Of a stretch of DNA of 28,973 nt, positions 11,801 to 20,441 are shown piece after piece (position 1 is the stretch's first letter; every line of letters starts with the position of its first letter). The DNA comes from Saccoglossus kowalevskii (Eukaryota; Hemichordata; Enteropneusta; Harrimaniidae), in the NCBI RefSeq assembly GCF_000003605.2, contig NW_003116449.1, forward strand, positions 442,003 to 470,975, written 5' to 3'. Below the pieces are notes generated by a model. That model searched no databases. It saw only the letters and a program-made list of their open reading frames with translations, and was not told the DNA's origin. A program made the position numbers and the translations under genes.

Positions 11801-14800
11801 TGTCTTGGTGTAAATGAAGCCTGAGAACGCTGCTACTTGAGGAAAAGTACATAGTTATTTTTAAGTAATGTGTCACTTGGCCATATTATTGGGACTCTCA
11901 ATGTCGATGCCATTATATTCGTAAATACCAATAGACGCTTGCTGCTTTAATTGCCCACATTCTTCGTCTATGTCCTCCTATAAAATGGAACAAAACACAG
12001 TTTGTTGTGCGAGTATCACGCAGTGCTGTTAGCAATAAAGCCAACTTCGCATTACAGTCGAACCCTATAGCCTATACTGAAATGCGAGAAACGCAGTAAC
12101 CCATTAATAATGATTCTATGATTCGGTCAAGTCTCTCTGATTTATAATGTGGTTGATTCAAGGGCAAACAGAGGCACGGTGTTCTACATAAATAGGAACG
12201 AATACGGTACGAGGGTTATATCTAGAATATTTCATCGTGGGCGTGGTTTATCTACGTTCTGGCCAGTGGCCCCATCAATTTCTGCATGTGAACTTAAATC
12301 GTTTGCAACATGGAAACCTTTTTTGTCTTGGTTAGAGCATACAAATCATTTGATCTGCAAAATGTTCAAACCAAAGGTTGAACATTTCGCATGCTTAGTA
12401 TAAAAAGTAATTACTCTAAATAATTCAGGAATGGTTGTTTCAGTACCCCCTGCCTAGTATTTGGGTGGTCGCATTACGTCATTTTTGTGCAATCTAAATC
12501 TCGTTGTAACGTTCACGTTAAACATAATATATCTCAGTGACAGTATTCACACCATGGGCATACTTCAAAGGTGGTCTCTTGATTTAGTATTGATGGAAAT
12601 AAAACCAAAATATGTCGAAACATCACCGACCCTCCTAGCTGTATATAATTACTTCGCTGCATACATGCATTGTATTCAGCCACAACACCACAAACCGTGT
12701 ATCTATTCTAAGGAAAAAAAGAACCATTATTGGGTCGCCAGTTATGTACGATCAGGAAAATCAATCAGTTACATCAGGAATGTTCTAATCTGCCCTATAT
12801 TCATCCCGCGTTTGTCCTTCAGTGTAGGGAACTTTGACACAAACTCACGGGAATGTGAAATTGATGATGTATTGACGTGGACTGCGTCCTTCTGGTTCCC
12901 AGCGTTCCTGGCATGCTTTCTCCCCGTCTGGAGATTCAGAATGTTACTGTCTATGACGCCAATGTAGGTCAACCGTCAAAATTCACACATTATGAATCCG
13001 TTTCCAAGGTTACCGTAATTTGTATGTATCTGGAAATCCCACTATGCCTCCAATTTAGTATTTCTTATCGTTTATACGCGGAATCTATCGAATACAAAAC
13101 GTATGTATAATTCTAAGATCGCACCGATTAATACAAGATACGAATCCATACTTAGCTTAGTAGGATGACGTATCGATATATTTATAATAGGCTTTCCCTG
13201 AAACGTAATTATTATTATTTTGATTATCTGATTAAAGTTTATCAAGTTATACCACCTGCTCATATTTTAATTGCACTTCATATACATTTTACAAGTAAAT
13301 GTTATTTTATCACAATCGAGATGTAAGAAAGTAATATTGTACGCCTCACCCGAAATAATCATCAGCTAGTGGGAGTATGTCGACGTACACGTGATCAAAA
13401 TGGTGTTTTTTTTTATTTGCCATTTACCGACTGGTTGTGTTGACATACCAATTCATTCTAGCAGCGAATGATCACGGTATGTACAACAAAGTCAGTCGTA
13501 GATTCTCGGTGCATCAGAGGACGCGTATGTTGTCTTTACAAATATATAGTGCAACGTTGCGCATTGTAAAAACGCTGTAGTTATGAAATAAAAATTAAAT
13601 TAAATATATATTTTTAATTCCAAAATACACTCATCAAACGCAACGTTTGTTGTTTGAATAGTTTAAATTATGTTTAATAAAGCGAGACATTTATACCATA
13701 CTTGTTCGTAATCACACGCTGGTTCGGATATTCTCTGTTTACCAATTGTGAGCATTCAAGCAAAGTAATTAGAAAGTTCAAATGCACTATTTGAACTGAC
13801 AATGTCCGCAAAAACCCAAATCCAAAACAACTGTGTTCTATAATGTTAACAAATGCGAATAGCAGCTCAAATTTGTGTGTGGATGGGGCGGGTTTCTTGG
13901 GTGAAGTAGTCGGTTGTTAAAAAGACATATCCTGGACGAGGGTGCATTAAGAATTCAATACTTTGCTGGCCATTGATTAAACTATTCCAAACATTTGCGT
14001 TAATAAGGCCAGGATTAACTGCAACATATATTGGTACATCACGCTTGTTTGTGTTTAAAGTTATGAAGAATTCCATTCATTTCGCATTTCATTGTATACC
14101 CGCCTACAGTTATAAAATGGCTTTCTCACCATGGCATCGAACACGAAACGTTTTAGGACATTTGTTAAAATAACACCCAGCCAACGCAAGCGATAACCAC
14201 AAGAGGAAAGAAACAGCAGCGACTGAAATTTAATACAGTCTACATTGGGATACACGACATCTGATTGGTCATATATTTACTTTAATGGCCAGACATTCAC
14301 AATAGCTTGTCACGCCAAATGCCTCTGACATGCATGCGGTTTTCAGGGTTAGCGAAACCACCAGATGAGTTCTATTTTACGAGTCAAATAAACGGTTCTC
14401 ATTTTTCGTACTGTAATAGGCACTCTGAGATAAGCACCCCTGGTCGACATGCTTCAATGGTAGCAGTATACACTGGAGCGACAAATCGCCATTGTGGCTT
14501 GTTGAACAAGGTAATAGAGGCGATGATTACGGACTAGTGATGACAGAACGTGTAGCTAATTGCCAGGCACCTCTTTCTGATGCCACACAGTGTCTACGAA
14601 GAAGTCAGACGCAGTAAGCCTATGCTTCTCGTACTGATGTTCAGAGTTCATACCATTCAAAGGTCGACTGGGAACGCTTTTGAGGAGATATACAATTTAT
14701 TGGGCGAGACGTTATAAGTACCCAAAGTGCGGACACACTAATGCAATATATTGTACATAGGAGAATACACTATAAATAGCAGGATAACGTTACATTGTAG

Positions 14801-17800
14801 AATTCATAGGATAACCAAATAAAATGGCAGAGATGCCAAATAGAATGCCGCCGTGCTTGAACATTCCCTTCCACAATGAACACAATGCCAGCACTCTCTT
14901 TTAACGTTTGTCTGCAATGAAATGGAGCGAAGAAGCTGTTTCCTCTCATGTTTCAACTAATCCTCAAGGCTACGACACAGACCAGGCACCATTCTGACTT
15001 CACCACTCTATAAGCTTCCACACATGCATGCAGGGTGCTTGTAGGTTTGATTCACGTATGTTGAAAGTCAACGAAGTTGATACGTCTCCAAAGGCGCAAT
15101 CTAAAGGTGTGAGTGTCTAGGAAAACAAACTGGAGATTACATGTCTTGCTGTGGATTTTGAACTTCAAATATTGATAGTTGGATTTTGGTTTCTTTTGTT
15201 ACACCTGACTCAACTGGAAGATCCTTTTTTTGAACAAACCACTGGCAATTTTGACTGCTTGTTGGTTTTAAAAAAGTGGAGTTTATGCTTTTTTTCTACA
15301 AGTTCAAAAGTTCGTTGTCGTTTTTTTCTTGTATCGTTAGGTATTTGAGATATTCACTTGTGGTCAAAGTACACTAAAGGAAACCATCTTTGTCCACAGC
15401 AGCACCTAGTTACGACCACCTAGTTCGGATAACTTCTGATACATCCCCGCTATTCCAAAACGCCCAGATACTACCTTAATAAAGTTTATGGACAATATTT
15501 GAGTAAATTAGATTTGTCGATAGGAACATATTACAGCAATACCAAATATCAGTAGACACCAATGCGATCAACCAAATTCAGCACTTAGTAGTTCTTGGGG
15601 AAGAATTGTTCAAGCGATTGCATATGTCTGGTATGTTTTACAAGTGGGATAGAATTCGTGAAATTGGTCTGAAGCTAAGTCCTCTCAAACCATGTTATGT
15701 TAGTTAGTTTTTGCTATCAGGGTGGCCGCTTAATTGATAAATGTAAGTTTGTGTTACAACATGACATTGAAATCGAAACTGATTATTGGCTAGTAATGTT
15801 AGACGAAAACCGTTGCATATCTACCGGAACTACGGTGACAGTTGTCAGGCGTTGGACATTGGATACACACGTGTCTATGAGTGGTGTAATGTCCACAGCG
15901 ACGATGATGGTGGGCGTTGTTTAATTTGTTGACGATAACTTCAATAGAGGGGGGATCATGGAAAGCATTGCATAGACACATAAATAAAGCCAAAGTGGCG
16001 ATATAAAGCAGTGGTTAGAGCCGCATAAAAAAGTACTAGCGGTCAGGGGGAATTGACATTTTTTAAAAGGCTCCTTAAGAAGTGCTTTTATAAGTGATGA
16101 TAGGCGTTGTAACACGATTCCAGCGTTCAGCTACCTCTGTTTATTGGTGACACCTATGGCTTTACGTGACACACACATTTCTATTGAATGTTGTCAAATG
16201 AGGCAGAACAGCCAACAGAATAGCCCAAACTGAAGGAGCCAGTCTTGTATTCTTCTAGGTAGTCACCACAATACTTGTAAGTAGAGACTGTGAGCGAGAC
16301 AGGCCACCACTTGTAATGCCGGGCAGAGTGTAGAATATCTAACTAATACCGCTGTATCCACAGAATGCAACCCTTTGTTGACAGAGTCTGCGCTTTTTAA
16401 TCCACCTCTTCTTTATACAACACTCGGGTATTTGGAATGCATAAACAGCTATTCTACAAGTGTATATTTTTAAAACAAACTGGGCATCATTGGAGCAATT
16501 CCTATTTTACAATAGAGAGGTGATTGTTGCAAAATGAGAGTTAGCAATTTTGATAATGTCTATTTATGAATTCTAACATATTATGCATAGTAATAATAGC
16601 AACGCATTGGTCTACTGAAATATTGGATGCTTTTGATATACATTTTACTTTGCGCGAAACAACATTTAAGATATCGTTGCTGTGTTCTAAATGCCTAACC
16701 CGAATGTTAACTAGTTGTATCTCTTACACTTAATTATACATTTGACCAAGCTAATGCATTCCTGAAGTCACTAGTATAGTGATTGAAAAATAAACAATAC
16801 TATTTATTTAAACGCACACAAGATAATGATATATGCCAATTGATTTAAGTAGGTATCGCGGATGAAGTTTTTTATTGTCAAACTACATTACTATTTCAGT
16901 AGTGGATTCGTTTTTTTATTTTATTCATTTTTGTCTTCTCATTGAAAACATGTGCCTTAGTTTGTGCGCCTAGTGTAGCAAAACATAAGATTGCAGGCAT
17001 TAGAAATGGCATCGAAGCAAGAACACATCACAATACCACGATATCATACCACCATATCGCGATATCCGTACTGCATTGAATTTCTACAGCGGCATATGCC
17101 ACTGCCCTAGATTTACTCACTTGCCATCCGCAATATCAGCTGGAAAAGTGGTCATATCGTCGCCAGGCATTCTGGGATAGTAATCTTGGTAGATAAACTT
17201 TGTCATTCTGTTGCTAAGCTCGATGCCGAGTTGCGCGATTCCATCACTCCCGTAGATCGTAACCAAACTTGTTTCCGATGTCTTCTCCGATCTCACCGTG
17301 GCAATGATGGAAAAATCGTCAGGAAAATCGTCTATAGATGTAACGGAAATGTTAGTGAGACTATGTGAATAACATGTTTAATAATGTTTTAACATATTTT
17401 AATAATGGTATATGTTATCGCAAAAAAATAGTAAATATAGTAGCATTCGCTAGTGCGCATACGCTTTGTATTATCTTTAATTACCTTTACATATACATAC
17501 GCATTTGCGTTATTCTACATTATATCGCCAACCGACTAGTATTTTTGCTGTTTCAACAAGATAAACTACCTTTTAGCATGCTCAAAACTACCCCCAAGTT
17601 GACCTTGACCGTTTCAACAGAATGATAATTACTTCTGCATTGAGGTCAATATAATTAATGGCTTTGTACCTGCTTCAAATATATTTGAGGCAGACGATTT
17701 GCACGGCTTCTCAAAAATTTGATATGTCTGTGATCCAGAATTTCAATTTCTATTTTGCTTATCGTCCCTTATGTTTTTTATAAGGTTACAAACGTTGACA

Positions 17801-19068
17801 ATGAACAGTTATTATGAGTTATATCGAAACATACATTTCCCCTTCGGTGATTGAATCAATTTGTGAGGAAGGGGGTGTGTTATTAAATGTAATATTATCG
17901 TGTGAAAGGTATTATCGGTCTCGCGTCAGACACCGAGACTGACATTCAGATATGCAGCAAACCGGTAATCGATATATACAAAGTGAAATGCCGGCTTGTT
18001 TATTTTGACTGGGGCGTGTAGAAATATCAGACATCTCCGTTCTCAAATGCAGTCTATTATGATTTCTCGTCTATAGTGGCATCCATTGGGGAATAGTTGA
18101 CTGCCATGGTTCATATACGATGTCATCAGTAAGTTCATCTCGACTCCACAAGGATGAGGACCCGGGGTGAATTGTCTGCTCAGTTCATCGAGATTTGTGT
18201 AGTGATTACTAAAAAATTGAGAATCCACGGCGTCTATCATATATACCGTTCTCATCGAATGACTAACTTTGACGAGAAAGCACAACTTTCCATATATGGT
18301 CAATGAACTACCTTATTTGGTTAACTGACAGCGTGTATTTCAATGTGATGATGGCACGAGTTTAGTGATACAAGTCACAGATATTATAATATAACTTTTA
18401 TTTAAAACTCTGTGTGTTGGACTGGGGGTAGTTGTTTCTGACGTATGGAGGTCGATTCAGGTCAACACCTAGTTCATACGTCACCCAGACCGTCAACGGT
18501 TGCCAGGCGACAACCTTTAATAGTTCCCATACGGCACACAGAAGAACCAATTTTGTTAGTAAAATTTGATCTTCTAAGTTTATGATTATTTTACCGAATT
18601 AATTTGACAATGTGTTCAATCACACTTTTATCGCTTGTTAAAATGATTTAAATTGAGCAGAAATGCACAAGTATGTAAAACAAGTACAACTTTCATTCAA
18701 TGTCTTCCTTATTTATCGAGAGATGACATAATAACTAGGTCAAAGGTTAGATTGAACACTTCATTTTTATAAACACATAATCACATAGTTTTGAGTATGT
18801 GTAAACGTATCGTTAGCTTACAGTGTGTCCATCAACACATGTCTCGTCATTACGTGCATTCTGATGTCATACTTACCGTAAAATAACTCCAGCGTTGGTA
18901 TGCTAATTTGCGCCTCTTCCTCTAGTCGAAAGGCTGTATCAGATGTGCCCAGTTTATATCTCGACGTTTCACTAACTGGCCTGTCTAAACAAAAGCCGTC
19001 TGCCTTGTGTACTCCTCGTAATTGCTTTTCGTTTCTAAATCCGGCAACCTCTAAAATATCTGTTGCGC
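395..19068 (-). CDS. COL5A1/COL11A1-like: Clade B fibrillar collagen alpha chain (type V/XI-like), partial, 12 exons
   Basis: Spliced coding region, minus strand: join of 19068-18877, 17331-17121, 5380-5218, 5110-4958, 4825-4796, 4679-4638, 2957-2916, 2425-2363, 1730-1656, 1548-1465, 1036-980 and 502-395. That is 1220 nt, or 406 complete codons after two leading bases, with no stop. Order of parts: TSPN/LamG domain with four cysteines (GFCLDR, SDCKNN, YDYCTLYTPDC), a variable region of about 35 residues, minor helix of 17 Gly-X-Y triplets, NC2 hinge, start of the major helix. Phrases such as SDTAFR, IADGNWHR, GDIQQL, GQKGEPAV and GPIGLTGK match vertebrate COL11A1/COL5A1 in the same order. The family forms fibril-nucleating heterotypic collagen in the extracellular matrix. 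Signal peptide and C-propeptide exons are outside what I can identify. Identity of the class is firm; V versus XI cannot be separated in an invertebrate. Confidence 0.95.
503..979 (-). other. Collagen intron with a tRNA-like B-box remnant
   Basis: 477 bp intron. Around 642-667 it has GCAGCGCGTGTTCGAATTTC, resembling a tRNA-type B box with a squeezed A box. At 688-707 it has a CpG-containing near-palindrome repeated at 9608-9627. No coding potential seen. Confidence 0.7.
980..1036 (-). CDS. COL5A1/COL11A1-like: Collagen exon: start of major triple helix
   Basis: 57 nt, 19 codons, NALIGPSGPIGLTGKIGPP, phase 0. Acceptor GTTTCAG before 1036, donor GTAAGT from 979. GPSGPIGLTGK corresponds to vertebrate GPPGPMGLTGR at the first residues of the 1000-residue helix. 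Confidence 0.94.
1037..1464 (-). other. Collagen intron, nothing further seen
   Basis: 428 bp AT-rich intron between the NC2 and major-helix exons. Short ORFs cross into the exon shadows and carry no recognisable domain. Confidence 0.8.
1465..1548 (-). CDS. COL5A1/COL11A1-like: Collagen exon: NC2 hinge (N-telopeptide region)
   Basis: 84 nt, 28 codons, phase 0. Begins SAISDGSDHKGPNSG and ends AAFTNLLQTQR. Aligns with vertebrate GGDGSKGPTISAQEAQ and ILQQARIALR, between the two helices. Two acceptor AGs lie in tandem at 1550-1547; only the first keeps frame with the preceding exon. Confidence 0.9.
1656..1730 (-). CDS. COL5A1/COL11A1-like: Collagen exon: end of minor helix and start of NC2
   Basis: 75 nt, 25 codons. 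Triplets from GDEGRDGFN to GFPGAPGPV, then ILIP, where the helix stops. Vertebrate chains end the minor helix the same way (GLPGPPGTMLMLPF). Acceptor TTCTCAG before 1730, donor GTGAGT from 1655. Confidence 0.93.
1731..2362 (-). other. Collagen intron, nothing further seen
   Basis: 632 bp intron between two minor-helix exons. I see no repeat, RNA gene or conserved ORF. Confidence 0.75.
2363..2425 (-). CDS. COL5A1/COL11A1-like: Collagen exon: minor helix
   Basis: 63 nt, seven uninterrupted Gly-X-Y triplets ending GPQGEKGAK, phase 0. Acceptor ends CAG before 2425, donor GTAAG from 2362. The Gly register continues across both splice junctions. Confidence 0.93.
2426..2915 (-). other. Collagen intron, nothing further seen
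   Basis: 490 bp AT-rich intron between two minor-helix exons. No supported feature. Confidence 0.75.
2916..2957 (-). CDS. COL5A1/COL11A1-like: Collagen exon: start of minor helix
   Basis: 42 nt, 14 codons, GVFIPGPPGPQGPQ, phase 0. Acceptor TTCCCATAG before 2957, donor GTAAA from 2915 (the weakest donor of the set). Corresponds to vertebrate GMLVEGPPGPAGPA with the same exon length. Confidence 0.92.
2958..4637 (-). other. Collagen intron, 1.68 kb, with an NRF-1-like site
   Basis: Intron between the GEPAVLEP exon and the GVFIP exon, joining in phase 0 with no helix residues missing relative to vertebrate chains. Apart from the palindrome at 3762-3773 and a neighbouring C8 run at 3780-3787 I see nothing specific. 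ORFs at 4019-4271 and 4218-4472 are short and unlike known proteins. Confidence 0.75.
3762..3773. promoter_or_regulatory. NRF-1-like palindrome
   Basis: CGCGCATGCGCA fits the nuclear respiratory factor 1 (ewg) consensus YGCGCAYGCGCR without mismatch, in an otherwise CpG-poor intron. Binding is inferred from the motif alone. Confidence 0.4.
4638..4679 (-). CDS. COL5A1/COL11A1-like: Collagen exon: entry to minor triple helix
   Basis: 42 nt, 14 codons, GQKGQKGEPAVLEP, phase 0. Acceptor TTGTCAG before 4679, donor GTAAG from 4637. Nearly identical to vertebrate KGQKGEPAVVEP just before the COL2 helix, which makes this the clearest single identifier of the clade B family. Confidence 0.95.
4796..4825 (-). 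CDS. COL5A1/COL11A1-like: Collagen microexon: rest of variable region
   Basis: 30 nt, ten codons, PPYVPGTGGQ, phase 0. Acceptor ATTTCAG before 4825 and donor GTAAG from 4795 are both good. It is the only exon between the TSPN end and the GQKGQKGEP exon, so it completes a variable region far shorter than the roughly 150-300 residues usual in vertebrate type V/XI chains. Flanking introns are 132 and 116 bp. Confidence 0.85.
4958..5110 (-). CDS. COL5A1/COL11A1-like: Collagen exon: end of TSPN domain and first part of variable region
   Basis: 153 nt, 51 codons, phase 0 at both ends. Acceptor TTTACAG lies directly after a (GATT)n run; donor GTAAGT from 4957. It begins GDIQQLIVTRSPYDAYDY and contains CTLYTPDC with the last two TSPN cysteines. 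It ends in an acidic, proline-rich stretch (EYPQNEEAG, TPDGGFITDF), the start of the variable region. A second consensus donor (GTAAGA) lies 22 nt downstream at 4935; its use would shift frame, so the first donor is the productive one. Confidence 0.94.
5116..5143. repeat. (AATC)7 microsatellite in a splice acceptor region
   Basis: Seven copies of AATC on the plus strand, so GATT on the transcribed strand, ending 2 nt from the ACAG acceptor of exon 5110-4958. Each repeat offers a TTGAT that fits the loose branch-point consensus YTNAY, and a CTGAT lies at the far end of the run. Confidence 0.95.
5183..5201. repeat. (AT)n microsatellite
   Basis: About nine AT dinucleotides in the same 107-bp intron, just inside its donor. 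Exon frames read through it as YIYIYI, an artefact. Confidence 0.95.
5218..5380 (-). CDS. COL5A1/COL11A1-like: Collagen exon: C-terminal half of TSPN domain, with an RGD
   Basis: 163 nt exon, acceptor TTTCTATAG before 5380, donor GTGAGT from 5217. The first base completes an AAT codon split by the 11.7 kb intron, giving ADGNWHRIAFSV. It then reads RGDMITMLSDCKNNYTQ and ends RNLRKPTIFN. WHR, the DCK cysteine and the DTDGIVV strand are family signatures (vertebrate WHRVAISV, IVDCKKK, VDTNGITV). NYT is a possible N-glycosylation sequon. The RGD is not in the vertebrate sequences I remember. The frame stays open into the downstream (TA)n microsatellite, which is intron. Confidence 0.95.
7041..7697 (+). 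mobile_element. 5'-truncated non-LTR retrotransposon (LINE), 3' end
   Basis: An open frame from 7032 to the stop at 7575-7577 carries the end of an endonuclease-reverse transcriptase ORF: RIAYTKFRTSAHFLPIESGR, then NRLCNLHECNKVGDEKHYIL followed by YCN. This is the C-terminal Cys/His motif region found downstream of the polymerase in CR1/L2/Jockey-type and related invertebrate LINEs. A short 3' UTR follows, with AATAAA at 7662-7667, then six CTAT repeats, a common LINE tail. The 5' end is not sharp (about 7041-7080) and I could not find a convincing target-site duplication. The reverse transcriptase and endonuclease domains are absent. It lies antisense to the collagen gene. The unbroken frame over about 150 codons suggests a fairly young insertion. 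Confidence 0.8.
7673..7696 (+). repeat. (CTAT)6 LINE 3' tail
   Basis: Six CTAT copies immediately after the A-rich end of the LINE 3' UTR; they mark the 3' terminus of the insertion. Confidence 0.9.
8821..8881. repeat. (ATT)20 microsatellite
   Basis: About 20 perfect ATT copies. Perfection suggests recent expansion and likely length polymorphism. Confidence 0.97.
9480..9680. promoter_or_regulatory. Cluster of X-box, double E-box and YY1-like motifs
   Basis: GTTGCCATAGCAAC at 9480-9493 is a full palindromic X-box as bound by RFX-family factors. CACGTG E-boxes lie at 9612-9617 and 9623-9628. GATGGCGGC at 9663-9671 matches the YY1 core. The stretch is richer in CpG than its surroundings. I infer an intronic enhancer or an internal promoter; nothing shows which, or whether it is active. 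Confidence 0.4.
10395..11565. repeat. 46-bp minisatellite, about 25 units
   Basis: Head-to-tail units of 46 bp, each with GGGACCATCG, the dyad GTTACACGTAAC and a CTTTGATAC(A/G)ATATAT block. There are about 25 units plus a degenerate one at the right end; one unit near 11455-11489 is shortened by about nine bases. The left two thirds mostly carry CACATTATC, the right third mostly CATGGTATC. No spacers, so not CRISPR; ORFs across it are by-products. Confidence 0.97.
11873..11977 (-). other. Possible isolated exon, same strand as the collagen
   Basis: A good acceptor (pyrimidine-rich, ending TTTTATAG) is followed at 11977 by an open frame of 34 codons beginning EDIDEECGQLKQQASIG and ending in a stop at 11875-11873. 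It cannot be spliced into the collagen between the flanking exons without breaking frame. It might be the last exon of a small nested gene, or chance. I do not recognise the peptide. Confidence 0.2.
15993..16065 (+). mobile_element. Possible tRNA-derived SINE head
   Basis: AAAGCAGTGGTTAGAGC at 16006-16022 closely matches the D-arm/A-box of tRNAs and tRNA-derived SINEs, and GGTCAGGGGGAATTGAC at 16041-16057 lies where a decayed T-arm/B-box would sit. No folded acceptor stem is evident, so a functional tRNA is unlikely. Family unknown. Confidence 0.35.
17121..17331 (-). CDS. COL5A1/COL11A1-like: Collagen exon: core beta-strands of TSPN domain
   Basis: 211 nt exon, acceptor ATCTATAG before 17331, donor GTGAGT from 17120. 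It joins in phase 1 to the previous exon (codon GAC) and ends two bases into a codon. The product begins DDFPDDFSIIATVRSEK, continues LVTIYGSDGIAQLGIEL, and ends FPADIADG. The vertebrate pattern EDFSILFTVKPKK, LLSIYNEHGIQQIGVEV, NIADGK is plainly the same sandwich fold. An ORF on the opposite strand here is a shadow. Confidence 0.95.
17332..18876 (-). other. Collagen intron between the first two TSPN exons
   Basis: 1545 bp. It contains a 16-bp motif shared with 6229-6244 (at 17921-17936, flanked by a GTCTCG/CGAGAC stem), an unexplained 86-codon frame at 18043-18303 on the minus strand, and an imperfect dyad GGTTGCC...GACAACC at 18498-18515. Nothing firmer. Confidence 0.75.
18877..19068 (-). 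CDS. COL5A1/COL11A1-like: Collagen exon: N-terminal part of TSPN domain
   Basis: 192 nt exon. Acceptor CTTCTACAG before 19068, donor GTAAGT from 18876. It starts with two bases that complete a codon begun in the missing upstream exon and ends one base into a codon (phase 1). The product opens ATDILEVAGFRNEKQ, holds the first conserved cysteine in ADGFCLDRP, then TSDTAFRLEEEAQ and LELFY. The vertebrate counterpart has VDVLKALDFHN, GFCTNR and GSDTAYR in the same order. The reading frame also runs open upstream into the intron, but the pyrimidine-rich acceptor and family alignment fix the border. Confidence 0.93.
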
Positions 19069-20441
19069 CTGTAGAAGGGAAGAAATCAGAATAGAATTGG
19101 TAAAATTGGATAGAACACCAGGGCGATAAAACAATAAAAAAGGAGAACTCTGTGTTGGGTACGCGAGGAGTTGTCATTCACGTTAATGTTTGCCTAAATC
19201 TGGTCAGTAATACTACTTTCATTATTATTTCATTACCCCGAAATGTTGACCCTTATCTAAGATTTTTTTAGGGAAAAGAAACCAATTTGTACAAGACGTC
19301 ACGTATCAACTGAACATCCACGTGTACGTGAATTCAATTTTTCCTGGTGGCCAGCAGACAATGTAAATCTGACAATTAGAAAAAGGGAGAACTGGAATTG
19401 AAATAGTTGATATATCCCGAATATGAGAGATCTAGAACAAGACAAAATATGTTATAAACATATACAATTTAATCAAGATCACACACTGCATTTTCCGGCA
19501 AGGGTTTGTGATTTGTTAGTTCAACTTCAACACTGACAAGAATTTGACTGCCATCAATTTTCCCAGCCATGTATTGCCCATCTATCACATGACCCCTCTC
19601 CAAGTCAAACAGTATAGTATGTTCACATTTTGTCTACGATGCAAGGACTAAGACATACATTTAATTATCAGTAGCGGATTTGGAGTTGAAGGGGGGTTCT
19701 GGTGGGCAAAGCCACCATTGGAAACCGTTATATTGTTCTATGTAATACTAATAACTCTCGTACTGAACCCTCAAACGAATGAGTTCTTGAGCTGACTTCG
19801 ACTTCGTATTTTACAGTTCAATTACCATTAATAGTGATTATTCCTTCGATGTCAATTAAACTTATGGCGTCAGAAAATGGTTGGCAGGCCGGGATTTCTT
19901 TCATTTTACAAAATGTGTAGACTACATGGTTTCATAACTACTACATTTGATCTACCTTTAATTACATGTCGTGCACTAACCAACCTCAGCAATGTCATTA
20001 TTGCTAATCGATTTAAACAATTTGAATACAATTTAAAACATTATGTGTTCAAATATCCAACCTATTTGCATATTTTGTTTTGTTTTTCAATGTCAATGTG
20101 GGATTTATGCATGCGTGACTTTTCCGCGTACTAGTTTGTCTACTATTGATATTTTGGGTGTATTCTCACATTTATTTTGAAAACTTATGACAACTACAAA
20201 ATAATTTTTAAAAACTAAAAGGCAACCTTAACACACAACCACGCTACTGCTGCACAATTGCATACATCGAGTTAAATTGATGATTGTAGTGATGGAATTT
20301 GTTGTAAATCAGGGTGTATGTGTTCGGCCATTGTGATAAGTTAGCAGATCAGATAGGGTCAGACCAAAGATCAGAATGTATGCAATTTTCAATTGACACC
20401 ATTCTCGTTGTACTGCCACTTATTCTCTATGTTACGAATTC

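Larger units (their letters stand above)
5381..17120 (-). other. 11.7 kb collagen intron splitting the TSPN domain
   Basis: The intron lies between DGN and WHR codons in phase 2. It holds a LINE fragment (about 7041-7697), an ATT microsatellite (8821-8881), a regulatory-like cluster (9480-9680), a 46-bp minisatellite (10395-11565), a possible isolated exon (11873-11977) and a SINE-like remnant (15993-16065). A GA run lies at 6183-6195. In 5381-7040, 7700-8820, 11980-15990 and 16070-17120 I see only AT-rich unique sequence with short ORFs of unknown meaning. Confidence 0.8.

Noticed and set aside
11415-11876. 153-codon minus-strand frame
   Set aside because: A third of it is translation of the minisatellite (IYRIKDTMG type repeats) and the rest has no recognisable domain.
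12461-12967. 168-codon plus-strand frame with hydrophobic stretches
   Set aside because: No family resemblance, erratic composition, no good splice or promoter context, and competing open frames on both strands over the same bases.
19671-19725. GTAGCGGATTTGGA followed by a G run, resembling the end of a dispersed transposon
   Set aside because: Too short and without a matching inverted end nearby; not supportable as an element.
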